Shown: positions 10,164 to 19,948 of the stretch, one piece after another
Position numbering within the stretch: position 1 is the first letter of the stretch
How the letters are laid out: every line of letters begins with the position of its first letter
NCBI GenBank assembly: GCA_027491085.1
Contig: JAIXWW010000009.1
Coordinates: 248,001-312,000 of the forward strand
Length of the DNA stretch: 64,000 nucleotides
Reading direction: 5' to 3'
Origin: Bacteroidota bacterium
GTDB taxonomy: Bacteria > Bacteroidota > Bacteroidia > UKL13-3
Notes under the pieces: generated by a model
Told to the model about the DNA's origin: nothing
The model's input: only the letters and a program-made list of their open reading frames with translations
Databases searched by the model: none
Translations under genes and position numbers: made by a program

Positions 10164-11780
10164 TTACCTTATCCTAATTTTTTCTCCGATTTTCAATTGT
10201 ACCATATTGCTATTTAATTCCTTTAAATTTATTACTGATACATTGAATTTCCTACTAATTGAAAACAAAGTTTCACCTTTTTCTACCGTATAGTAAATTG
10301 AATTACTTCCAGAATTTTTTTCTGAATTTTTAATTGGAACTACTGTTAACCTTTGGTCTATTTTAATATTGTTATTTTCAAGTACATTTATGGCTTTTAA
10401 ATCATTAACAGAAATGTTATAAAGTTTCGAAATGCTAAATAAGGTTTCGCCATGACGAACAATATGATATCCCGGAACTGGCTGAGGCTCTTTTGTATCG
10501 GCACTTGGCAAATTAGGATTTACAATAAGTCTTTGGCCTATTTCAATATTATTATTTTTCATAGCATTTAAAAACTGTAAAGCATCTACTTTAACATTGT
10601 ATTTTTTTGCAATACTATAAAGTGTTTCACCTGTTTGAACTGTATGAAAAAAGGATAACTCTGATTTTTTTTCTTCCAAAGTATCAAAATAACTCAACGT
10701 GGTTTCATTAACAGGAAACATTGTTTCAATATTCTTTTTGGGATCTTCATAAACAGTCTCATTCAAAATAATAGTATCAACTTTAATTACATTTGGAGCT
10801 GTTTGAGTTTTTACAATTTCAACAGAATCGCGTTGTATAGCAGTATCAGCAATTATTATTGCGTTGGTTCGTTTAGTATTTAAATAAATTATTTGACCTA
10901 CAGCAGGTTGCTGATTTAAAACCAAGTTATTACGCGAAAGAATTTTCTCTAATTTTATTGCGAAACGTTGAGAGATTTTATGGGTATTATCGCCTTTTCC
11001 AAAAATACTTGTTTCTACTTCTGCCTTATTTTTTTTGCTCTTTAAAAATATGGTATCACCTTCATGGCACTCATCATCTTTTTGCAAATCATTATATTTA
11101 TATAGTTGAAATACTTTAATATCATAATTCAAAGCTATTTGAGCAAAGCTTTCATTAGCTTTTGCTGTAATGGCTGGCACTCCATTAATTATAAATTCTT
11201 TACCATAAGTTTTTATTACTTCCGCTTTCTCCTCTGCCTTTTCCTTTTCTTCTTCCTCACTTATTTTTACTTCATCATATTTATGCAATTTATGCTTTTC
11301 AATAAACGTAATAAGCAATTCAGGGTATTGGGGGTTGGTTGCATAGCCTGCTTTTTTGAGTCCATAAGCCCAACTTTTATAGTCCTTACTATCTAAATCA
11401 AATAGAAAAGCATATCGCTTATTATTCATCAAAAAATCAGAGTGATCTCTGTAACTATCTATTGCAGCATCATATTTTCTAAAACATTCTTGAGGAGCAT
11501 CGTCATCTTCATATAATGTTTTTCCTGTCCAAGTAGCTTTACACTTTATTCCAAAATGATTGTTTGCTTCAGTTGACAACCTACTGTTTCCATTACCACT
11601 TTCTAATATGCCTTGGGCCAAAGTAATACTAGCTGGAATTCGACTTCTATACATCTCTTCAATGGCCAAAGCGGAATATTTTTCAATATATTGTTCAACT
11701 GTAATTTTGACCTTAACTTCCTCTTGGGCAAAACTATTAAGCGTAAAAATGCAGAATAATGTAAAAAAAATGTACTTCAT
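10164..11780 (-). CDS. Glucosaminidase domain protein with C-terminal LysM repeats
   Basis: SRIPASITLAQGILESGNGNSRLSTEANNHFGIKC (glucosaminidase) and three clear LysM units (YxVxxGETLFSIxxxxNVS...). Confidence 0.92.
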   Translation of the reverse strand: MKYIFFTLFCIFTLNSFAQEEVKVKITVEQYIEKYSALAIEEMYRSRIPASITLAQGILESGNGNSRLSTEANNHFGIKCKATWTGKTLYEDDDAPQECFRKYDAAIDSYRDHSDFLMNNKRYAFLFDLDSKDYKSWAYGLKKAGYATNPQYPELLITFIEKHKLHKYDEVKISEEEEKEKAEEKAEVIKTYGKEFIINGVPAITAKANESFAQIALNYDIKVFQLYKYNDLQKDDECHEGDTIFLKSKKNKAEVETSIFGKGDNTHKISQRFAIKLEKILSRNNLVLNQQPAVGQIIYLNTKRTNAIIIADTAIQRDSVEIVKTQTAPNVIKVDTIILNETVYEDPKKNIETMFPVNETTLSYFDTLEEKKSELSFFHTVQTGETLYSIAKKYNVKVDALQFLNAMKNNNIEIGQRLIVNPNLPSADTKEPQPVPGYHIVRHGETLFSISKLYNISVNDLKAINVLENNNIKIDQRLTVVPIKNSEKNSGSNSIYYTVEKGETLFSISRKFNVSVINLKELNSNMVQLKIGEKIRIR

Positions 11781-11900
11781 AAAAATGTTTAATAATGCTA
11801 ATTAACAAAACTAATGCCTAAAATATTTATGTAAGTATATGATGTTCCATGCTTTACTAACAATTGCCAACAGTTGTTCAACAAAATATACGACAAAAAA

Positions 11901-11936
11901 AGCCATTAAGTAAAATTTGTGTTTTACTCAATGGCT
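11901..11936 (-). terminator. Terminator downstream of dnaA
   Basis: AGCCATTaAGTAAAA TTTGTG TTTTACTcAATGGCT; T-run on the minus strand (TGGCTTTTTTTG). Confidence 0.75.
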
Positions 11937-12019
11937 CCAATTTAGATATTTATAAAATCCTGGTTGGTATTAATGCCATAGATTCCAAAAAAGGCATTGT
12001 TTAACTCATAAATTCGTTA

Positions 12020-13465
12020 TTAAACTAAGTTCATTTTTATTCTTTTGCCAATTTCTTCAATGTCGGCTCTGAATTTCTTGTCAGTTTCCATTAAATCGTT
12101 AACCGTTTGGCAAGCGTGAATAACCGTTGAGTGATCACGTCCACCAAAGTGCATTCCAATGGTTTTTAAAGATGATTTGGTTAAATCTTTTGCATAGTAC
12201 ATGCTTATTTGACGAGCTTGAACTATTTCGCGTTTTCTGGTTTTTGATTTTACTTGTTCTACTGGAATGGTAAAATAATCACAAACCAATTTTTGAATAA
12301 ACTCAATTGAAATTTCACGTGTATTGTTCTTCACAAAGTTTTTCAAGATTTGTTTAGCCAAATCAAGCGTTACTTCTTTTTTGTTTAACGATGATTGTGC
12401 TAACAAACTAACCAAAGCACCTTGTAACTCGCGCACATTGGTATTGATATTATGTGCTACATATTCTACCACATCACGATGTAAGTTGATACCATCATTA
12501 TACATCATATGTTCTAAAATAGCCAAACGAGTTTCAAAATCAGGCGACTGTATGTCGGCCGACAAGCCCCATTTAAATCTGCTTAACAAACGCTCGTCCA
12601 TTCCTTTTAAGTCTTTTGGAGCTCTATCACTGGTTAAAATTAACTGCTTACCTTGTTGATGCAAATGGTTAAAAATAGTAAAGAAAATTTCTTGTGTTTT
12701 TTGTTTGTTTTCTAAAAACTGTACATCATCTACAATCAAAACATCTACTTGTTGGTAGTAGTTTAAAAAATCTTGATTTGAGTTATTGCGAATGGCTTCT
12801 ACAAACTGATTGGTGAATTTTTCAATAGGTACATACAATACAATTTTATTTTTATTGTTTTGTTTAACCATATTACCAATAGCGTGTACTAAGTGGGTTT
12901 TACCCATACCCGTTTCACCAAAAAACATCAATGGATTAAAGGCAGTTCCACCGGGTTTAGAAGCCACCGACATTCCCGCTGCTCTTGCTAGGCGGTTATT
13001 ATCTCCTTCAATATAATTATCAAAAGTTAGGTTATGATTTAAGTTGGCATCAATATTTACCTTTTTTAAACCTGGAATTACAAATGGGTTTTTAATATTA
13101 GCATTCATAGCCATCCCTAAACCGGCTTCTTGCGAGTCCATTTTCGAACTTTGACTACCTGGTAAATTTACTATATAAGGATTTGAATTAGAGGTGCCGT
13201 TTTCAACTATAATGTTGTATTCTAATCGTGCTCCTGTACCTAAAATTTGTTTTAAAGTTTTTTTCAATAAACTTACATAATGTTCTTCTAACCATTCGTA
13301 AAAAAACTGGCTAGGAACTTGAATAGTAAGGATTTTATTTTCTAATTTGATGGGTTTGATTGGCTCAAACCAAGTTCTAAAGCTTTGAGGGTTCACATTA
13401 TCTTGAATCAATTTCAAGCAATTATTCCACACTGTTTCACACGACTGTTCACTCATAATATTCAT
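12020..13465 (-). CDS. dnaA: Chromosomal replication initiator protein DnaA
   Basis: PLMFFGETGMGKTHLVHAIGN (Walker A), VLIVDDVQFL (Walker B), C-terminal GGRDHSTVIHACQ DnaA-box binding signature. Confidence 0.97.
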   Translation of the reverse strand: MNIMSEQSCETVWNNCLKLIQDNVNPQSFRTWFEPIKPIKLENKILTIQVPSQFFYEWLEEHYVSLLKKTLKQILGTGARLEYNIIVENGTSNSNPYIVNLPGSQSSKMDSQEAGLGMAMNANIKNPFVIPGLKKVNIDANLNHNLTFDNYIEGDNNRLARAAGMSVASKPGGTAFNPLMFFGETGMGKTHLVHAIGNMVKQNNKNKIVLYVPIEKFTNQFVEAIRNNSNQDFLNYYQQVDVLIVDDVQFLENKQKTQEIFFTIFNHLHQQGKQLILTSDRAPKDLKGMDERLLSRFKWGLSADIQSPDFETRLAILEHMMYNDGINLHRDVVEYVAHNINTNVRELQGALVSLLAQSSLNKKEVTLDLAKQILKNFVKNNTREISIEFIQKLVCDYFTIPVEQVKSKTRKREIVQARQISMYYAKDLTKSSLKTIGMHFGGRDHSTVIHACQTVNDLMETDKKFRADIEEIGKRIKMNLV

Positions 13466-13714
13466 ACCTTTTTCCGACTGTAAAAGTGTGTTAAAAAGTT
13501 TACACAAAAAAGTTTTTTTCAACAATATTATCTGAATTGTGGTAAAAAAAACTTTTGGTGCTGATTTATAGCCACAAATATTTTTACGTTATTTTTTTGT
13601 TGCAAAATAGATAACAATTTGTTTGCAAAATGTGCATTACCCAATGATACAAATTAAATATAAAATATGATAATCAAACAGTTGCAAAGCCTTGACAACA
13701 CTATGTTTTCAACA

Positions 13715-14665
13715 TTATATGTTTGTATCTACAATATCAACATTATTTGAAGTGTGCATAAACCCGTTGATTTGTTGGTTGTTGAAAATGAAATCTATTT
13801 TACCTAGTGCCAAACCTGCCCAACCAACTTGGTTTACTATCACCTCTTTTCCAACTGCGTTTTTTACCAAGGTTGGTTCTTTTAAAAATGTGTGTGTATG
13901 ACCACCAATTATTAAATCAACGTGTTTGCTTTGTGGTGCTAAGCTTAAATCGCCAATTTTACCTTCTTTGTAGTTATAACCAAGGTGCGATAAACAAATT
14001 ACCAAATCACACTTTTTTTCTTGTTTTAAATAAGCAGCTACTTTATTTAAGTTTTCTACAGGGTCGTTGTATTTAATTTTGCCATATAATTTTTCAGGAA
14101 CCAAGCCTTTTAATTCGATTCCAACTCCGGTAACGCCAATTTTTAAACCACCTTTCTTATAAATTTTATAAGGCAAAACTTTGTTTTCAAGCAGTGTGTC
14201 TTTAAAATCGTAATTGCAGTTCACAAAATCGAAGGTAGCATGTGGCATTTGTTTAAATAAACCATCTATTCCATTGTCAAAATCGTGGTTTCCAAGTGTT
14301 ACACAATCGTAACCCATTTGACTCATGAGTTTATATTCTAATTCACCACCATAAAAATTAAAGTAAGGTGTGCCTTGAAAAATATCGCCAGCATCAAGTA
14401 GCAAAATATTTTCGTTTTCTGCTCTGTATTTTTTTATCAATGCAGCTCTAAATTCTGCTCCACCCATACCTGCATTGTTTTTATCTGTTTTATCAAATGG
14501 TTCAATGCGGCTGTGCCAATCGTTGGTATGTAAAATGGTTAATTGGGTAGTGCCATTAGCTGCCAATAATTGGTTAATTGGCGAAGCCATAAAAGCAGAA
14601 CCTGCCAATAAAATGCCCGATTGTTTTATAAAATCGCGTCTATTTGATTTGTTTAATTCTTCCAT
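13715..14665 (-). CDS. Metallophosphatase (catalytic half of 5'-nucleotidase/UshA family), Tat-like signal
   Basis: NRRDFIKQSGILLAGSAFMA; LTILHTNDWHSRIEPF; TLGNHDFDNG; IGGHTHTFL. Confidence 0.9.
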   Translation of the reverse strand: MEELNKSNRRDFIKQSGILLAGSAFMASPINQLLAANGTTQLTILHTNDWHSRIEPFDKTDKNNAGMGGAEFRAALIKKYRAENENILLLDAGDIFQGTPYFNFYGGELEYKLMSQMGYDCVTLGNHDFDNGIDGLFKQMPHATFDFVNCNYDFKDTLLENKVLPYKIYKKGGLKIGVTGVGIELKGLVPEKLYGKIKYNDPVENLNKVAAYLKQEKKCDLVICLSHLGYNYKEGKIGDLSLAPQSKHVDLIIGGHTHTFLKEPTLVKNAVGKEVIVNQVGWAGLALGKIDFIFNNQQINGFMHTSNNVDIVDTNI

Positions 14666-15428
14666 CTAAAACTGCATTTATTGTTTGTTTGTCTCTTGTT
14701 CTACCTCGTAATTGTTGTATCAATGCCTCGCGCACCATTAAGTTTAACGATGTAACTGACTTGGCATATTTCATTGGTTCTGTTTTATCGCCACCGCTGG
14801 CCACGTAATCGTTTGTAAGTATATTATATACTACATTCTCATCAAATGGTTGACCACTTATGGTAATATTCACAGCTTTGTTATTTTCAATATCAAAACG
14901 CAATTCTTTAGAGCAAGGAGCTCCATTGTTTTGAGCCATTAAATCAAATAATTGTTTACAATATTTACCATCTAAAGTTACCACTACTAATTCATTATCA
15001 AATGGTGCTAATTCAAAAATTTTACCGACTGTTATATTGCCTTTGGCAATGCTTCCAACGCGTAAACCCCCATTATTATAAACACAAAATCGAGGTCCTA
15101 TATTGGCATTTAGTTTATTTGTCAGTGATAAAAAATTTATTTGTTTATAAGCAAATGCCATCAATTCATCGCAAACAAAATTACCCAACGTTCCTTCAGG
15201 TAAATCTTTTTTCAAGTCTTGGTTATTGTAACACAAAACTTCATTCATAGAGCTATCAAGCCTAGCCTTGTATGGTGCAATAGTTTTAAAAGCCAACTCA
15301 TCTCGCATTTGCAGCGAGTCTTTGTTAATTTTTATGTTTTGGGTTTGGGTATTGGTAAGTGTAAGCTTTGGCGTACAGGCGTTAAAGCTAAAAACCAATA
15401 GCAATGCTATAAAAAAGGTATTTTTCAC
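14640..15428 (-). CDS. 5'-nucleotidase C-terminal domain lipoprotein
   Basis: Lipobox FSFNAC; LGNFVCDELMAFAY; VYNNGGLRVGSIAKGNITVGKIFELAPFDNELVVV; NYVxSGGD-like (VASGGDKTEP). Confidence 0.88.
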   Translation of the reverse strand: MKNTFFIALLLVFSFNACTPKLTLTNTQTQNIKINKDSLQMRDELAFKTIAPYKARLDSSMNEVLCYNNQDLKKDLPEGTLGNFVCDELMAFAYKQINFLSLTNKLNANIGPRFCVYNNGGLRVGSIAKGNITVGKIFELAPFDNELVVVTLDGKYCKQLFDLMAQNNGAPCSKELRFDIENNKAVNITISGQPFDENVVYNILTNDYVASGGDKTEPMKYAKSVTSLNLMVREALIQQLRGRTRDKQTINAVLDGRIKQIK

Positions 15429-15466
15429 AAGGCAAATATATTGATAGTATATAAACTAGTTGTTAA

Positions 15467-16663
15467 TTAAATAGAAGTATTAAAATAATTTGCCAAATAA
15501 TAACCTATGCTAAGGTTAGCTTGTAATAAATAACCTCCTGTAGGCGCATCCCAATCAAGCATTTCGCCCAAACAAAAATTATTTGGCATTTTATTTAACT
15601 CTAAGTTAGCACTTACTTCGGTTAGTGCAATCCCACCAACAGTTGAAATGGCTTCATCAATTGGCGCTGTGCCAGTAATTTTTAAAGGAAAAGCCTTGAT
15701 GTTTTCGGCCAATTGCTCAGCACTTAAAAATGCTTCTTTACTCAAATAAGTTTTGAGCAATGCAATTTGTGGCGCAGGCATATTTAAGTCGTACTTTAAA
15801 ATATCGGAAGTTGGTTTTGACTCATTGCTCAGTTTTTTTTCAATTGCATAAAGCTGTAAGGTTGGTTTAAAATCAATGAGTAAATCTGCTTCCTTTTTTG
15901 CATTTAACTGAGTTCTAATTTTATGGCTTAAAGCATAAATGGCGCCACCTTCTAATCCCAATTGTGTAATGGAAAGCTCCCCTTTTTTAGTTAAACTGCC
16001 ACAAGTTGCAGCAATATTTTTTAGGTATAAACCTTCGTTTTCATTGATAAATTCTTGAGGCCAATCAATTTGAAAGCCACAATTAGATGCTTGAAAAGGC
16101 ACGGTTTTAATACTTTTATCCTTAAATAAATTTATCCAACTACCATCAGAACCTGTTTTAGCCCAACTTGCTCCGCCAAGCGCAAAAATGGTGTAATCTG
16201 GTTTAACCATTATGTTTTCGGTAGGTGATTTAAACATAAGGCTTTCGTTTTCCCATCCTAACCATTCATGTTGTGTTTTTATAGTTACATTATTGGCTGT
16301 TATTTTACTAATTATAGCATTTAAAACCTCTATAGGTTTGATTCCCTTTTCTGGAAAAACCCTTTTGCTACTTCCTACAAATGTTTCAATACCAATATGG
16401 AATAACCAGTCTCGCAAATCATCGTTATTAAATAACTCAAAAAAAGGTTTAATAAATTTATTGGGAGTATATTTTTGAATAAATTCTTGAGGAACTTCGC
16501 TATGCGTAATGTTTAAACCACCATCTCCAGCTACCAAAAATTTACGTCCAACTGCAAAATTTTTTTCAAATAAAGTTACCTCAAATTTTTCAGTGTTTAT
16601 ACTAGCAGCAAGCATTAATGCCGATGGTCCGCCTCCAATTATGGCTATCGTCTTTTTTGTCAT
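15467..16663 (-). CDS. HI0933/YhiN-family NAD(P)/FAD-dependent flavoprotein
   Basis: IAIIGGGPSALMLA; GRKFLVAGDGGLNITH; TGTAPIDEAISTVGGIALTEV; GEMLDWDAPTGGYLLQ. Confidence 0.9.
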   Translation of the reverse strand: MTKKTIAIIGGGPSALMLAASINTEKFEVTLFEKNFAVGRKFLVAGDGGLNITHSEVPQEFIQKYTPNKFIKPFFELFNNDDLRDWLFHIGIETFVGSSKRVFPEKGIKPIEVLNAIISKITANNVTIKTQHEWLGWENESLMFKSPTENIMVKPDYTIFALGGASWAKTGSDGSWINLFKDKSIKTVPFQASNCGFQIDWPQEFINENEGLYLKNIAATCGSLTKKGELSITQLGLEGGAIYALSHKIRTQLNAKKEADLLIDFKPTLQLYAIEKKLSNESKPTSDILKYDLNMPAPQIALLKTYLSKEAFLSAEQLAENIKAFPLKITGTAPIDEAISTVGGIALTEVSANLELNKMPNNFCLGEMLDWDAPTGGYLLQANLSIGYYLANYFNTSI

Positions 16664-17033
16664 GAATAAAAAGATGCAATTACGGTAAATATTTTTTGTA
16701 AATAGAACCTTTATTTTTAGTTATAGTTATACTTTTGATATACAAATTATTTTAACTCAAGTTTATTGTCTTCAGCTGACAAATCAATAGTTGCCACTTT
16801 AGATAAAACTAAACTATATTTTTTATACGTTAAAAAGCCGTTTAAAGGCTTTAAAACTAATATATTTAAATCTTAGCAATGAGGTAGCATTTTTGTAATC
16901 AAATTTTAGCCATAACCACTTTATTATACCGCTTATAAAAATACATTGTATTGAATTAAGCAATGAATTAAAAATAAACTTACTTTTCGCCTTTATTTAA
17001 TATTGTTTATTGCAATTTATTTAACCTAATTTC

Positions 17034-18395
17034 ATGAAAAAATCGAATAACAAACTGTTAAAATGGCTTGGTGGAGCTGTAGTCTTATTGATAATTATTG
17101 CGCTTATTGGAAAAAGTAAAGGTTGGTTTGGCGGTAAAAAAGAGATTAGTGTAAGTGTTAGCACCACCGAAATTACAACCATCATTGAAACAGTTAGTGC
17201 TAATGGTAAAATCCAACCTGAATCGGAAGTTAAAATTAGTTCAGATGTAAGTGGAGAAATAAGAGAGCTTTATGTGAAAGAAGGAGATTCGGTAACATAC
17301 GGACAATTATTGGCAAGGATAGACCCCGAATTGTATGCCTCAGCTCTTGACAGAAGCAATGCGTCTTTAAGCAACGCAAAGGCCAATTTAGCAACGAGTA
17401 AAGCTAGATTAACTCAAGCAGAAGCTCGTTTTGCTGAAATAGAAAAACAGTTTAATAGAACCAAAAAAATGGCAGAGCAAAAATTGATGAGCGAAGCCGA
17501 AGTTGAAACCGCCACCTCAAGCTACAAAAATGCAAAGGCTGAAGTAGAGGCCATCAAACAAAATGTTATTGGGGCTGATTATACTGTAAAAAGTTTTGAA
17601 GCAAGTTTGAAGGAAAGCCGTAAAAATTTAACCAGAACTGAAATCTTTGCACCTGTTAGTGGTATTGTTTCGGCATTAAAAGTAGAAAAAGGAGAGCGTG
17701 TGGTTGGAACTTCACAAATGGCAGGAACGGAAATGATGCGAGTAGCTAATTTAAATGCTATGGAGGTTAGTGTGGATGTAAATGAAAATGATATCATCAA
17801 AGTGGGATTGGGCGATACTGCCTTAATTGAAGTCGATGCTTATGGCACGCGAAAATTTAAAGGTATTGTATCGGAAATAGCCAACAGTGCAAGCGCTAAC
17901 GGAGCTTCTACAAGTGATCAAGTAACTAATTTTGTTGTAAAAATAAAAATATTACGCAGCAGTTATACCGATTTAACGGCCAAATTTGGCAAACGTAAAG
18001 CTGTTTTTCGCCCTGGTATGAGCGCTAGTGTTGAAATTCAAACTGAAGTTGAAACAAATGTATTGGCAATTCCAATTGAAGCAGTAACAGTTAGACAAGC
18101 TAAAGATTTGGATACCGCTAAAACAGATAAAAAGGACATGGAGGATTTTAAATTAAGTACCACTGATTCGAAAAAAGATGAAGTAGAGGTAGTATTTATT
18201 AATGTTAATAACACTGCTAGCATTAGAAAGGTAACTACAGGCATACAAAACGATAAACTTATAGTAATAACAAGTGGTTTGCAAAAAGGTGATAAAGTAG
18301 TAAGTGGACCTTATGCTACTGTTTCAAAAAAACTTAAACACGGTGACAAAATAAAACAAGTAAGTAAAGAAATGCTTTTTGAAGTAAAAAATTAA
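17034..18395 (+). CDS. HlyD/RND-family periplasmic adaptor subunit
   Basis: N-terminal TM, VSANGKIQPESEVKISSDVSGEIRELYVKEGDSV, coiled coil, beta-barrel domain. Confidence 0.9.
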   Translation: MKKSNNKLLKWLGGAVVLLIIIALIGKSKGWFGGKKEISVSVSTTEITTIIETVSANGKIQPESEVKISSDVSGEIRELYVKEGDSVTYGQLLARIDPELYASALDRSNASLSNAKANLATSKARLTQAEARFAEIEKQFNRTKKMAEQKLMSEAEVETATSSYKNAKAEVEAIKQNVIGADYTVKSFEASLKESRKNLTRTEIFAPVSGIVSALKVEKGERVVGTSQMAGTEMMRVANLNAMEVSVDVNENDIIKVGLGDTALIEVDAYGTRKFKGIVSEIANSASANGASTSDQVTNFVVKIKILRSSYTDLTAKFGKRKAVFRPGMSASVEIQTEVETNVLAIPIEAVTVRQAKDLDTAKTDKKDMEDFKLSTTDSKKDEVEVVFINVNNTASIRKVTTGIQNDKLIVITSGLQKGDKVVSGPYATVSKKLKHGDKIKQVSKEMLFEVKN

Positions 18396-18413
18396 GTTTG
18401 GATTTCAGGGTCT

Positions 18414-19019
18414 TTACTTTCCGTAAGGAACTCTGCTTACTATGCTTCGTCCTAATGTAATTTCATCGGCATATTCTAATTCGCCACCAATTGAAATTCC
18501 TCGGCTTATGGTACTAATTTGTATAGGTAAATGTGCTAATTTTTTTGAAATATAAAATGTGGTAGTATCGCCTTCTGGATTAGCACTCAAGGCAATTACT
18601 AATTCTTTAATATTTTCGGTTTCCGCGCGGCTTACCAAGGAAGCAATTTTTAATTCATCGGGTCCTATGCCGTTAATGGGCGAAATTACTCCACCTAAAA
18701 CATGGTATAATCCATTGAATTGAGATGTGTTTTCAATCGCCATTACATCACGCAAATCTTCTACCACGCAAACCAATTCACTATTGCGTTTATGGCTTTG
18801 GCAAATATTGCATAATTCTCCATCGCTTACATTATGGCATCGTTTGCAGTATTTTATCAAAGTCCTAACTTGTTCAACTGCTTGAGCTAGTTTAATTACA
18901 TCTTGAGGTTCTTGCTTTAAAATATGCAATACCATACGTAATGCCGATTTTTTACCAACACCAGGAAACTTCGATAATTGATTTACAGCCTCTTCAATTA
19001 AGGCAGAAGGAAAGTTCAT
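18414..19019 (-). CDS. recR: Recombination protein RecR
   Basis: LSKFPGVGKKSALRMVLHIL; CxxC zinc motif CKRCHNVSDGELCNIC; VVEDLRDVMAIE Toprim. Confidence 0.97.
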   Translation of the reverse strand: MNFPSALIEEAVNQLSKFPGVGKKSALRMVLHILKQEPQDVIKLAQAVEQVRTLIKYCKRCHNVSDGELCNICQSHKRNSELVCVVEDLRDVMAIENTSQFNGLYHVLGGVISPINGIGPDELKIASLVSRAETENIKELVIALSANPEGDTTTFYISKKLAHLPIQISTISRGISIGGELEYADEITLGRSIVSRVPYGK

Positions 19020-19021
19020 AT

Positions 19022-19816
19022 TTAAACTGCTACCGCTCCTTTTATGGCTGGATGTGGATTGTAATTTTCTAGCTCAAAATCCTCGTATTTAAAATCAAAA
19101 ATGGATTTTACTTCAGGATTGATTTTCATGGTTGGATAAGGCCTGATATCTCTGCTGAGTTGCAATTCTACTTGTTCAAAATGATTGCTGTAAATATGTG
19201 CATCGCCAAAAGTATGAATAAAATCGCCTGGCTCTAAATTACAAACTTGAGCTATCATTAAAGTTAATAAAGCATAACTTGCTATATTAAAAGGTACGCC
19301 CAAAAACATGTCTGCACTACGTTGGTACAATTGGCAACTTAATTTGCCATTGGCAACATAAAATTGAAAAAATGCATGGCAAGGCATTAAGGCCATTTTA
19401 GGTAAATCAGCCACATTCCAAGCACTTACTATAATCCTGCGACTGTCAGGATTTGTTTTTAATGTTTCAATTACTTCACTCAATTGGTCAATGGTTCCAC
19501 CATCAGTTTTAGGCCAATTGCGCCATTGGTGACCGTATACAGGCCCAAGATTTCCATCTTTATCAGCCCATTCGTCCCAAATTCTTACACCATTATCCGT
19601 TAAATATTTTGTATTCGTATCGCCTTTAATAAACCAAAGCAATTCGTGTATAATTGATTTTAAATGTACTTTTTTAGAGGTAATTAAAGGGAATCCTTTA
19701 CTCAAATCAAATCTTATTTGAGCCCCAAAAACACTACGTGTACCGGTTCCAGTTCTGTCGCTTTTTTCCGCTCCAGTACTATATACATGCTTTAATAATT
19801 CTTCGTATTGGTTCAT
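19022..19816 (-). CDS. thyA: Thymidylate synthase
   Basis: [51 protein letters not shown]. Confidence 0.98.
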   Translation of the reverse strand: MNQYEELLKHVYSTGAEKSDRTGTGTRSVFGAQIRFDLSKGFPLITSKKVHLKSIIHELLWFIKGDTNTKYLTDNGVRIWDEWADKDGNLGPVYGHQWRNWPKTDGGTIDQLSEVIETLKTNPDSRRIIVSAWNVADLPKMALMPCHAFFQFYVANGKLSCQLYQRSADMFLGVPFNIASYALLTLMIAQVCNLEPGDFIHTFGDAHIYSNHFEQVELQLSRDIRPYPTMKINPEVKSIFDFKYEDFELENYNPHPAIKGAVAV

Positions 19817-19948
19817 TTTTGAATATTATTTACAAATAAAATGAATAAAACGGATAGAACACATAAAAGTCAAAAAAAATATAGAATTACTTATTTTACA
19901 ATAATAATTACCATATTCGTGTTTTAAGTAATTATAAAAACTGTATTC

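Noticed and set aside
12311-12326. AATTTCACGTGTATTG resembling a parS site inside dnaA
   Set aside because: Only the central CACGTG and part of the left half match; too weak and expected by chance
12324-13016. + strand ORFs at 12324-12659 and 12810-13016
   Set aside because: Antisense to dnaA; no independent support
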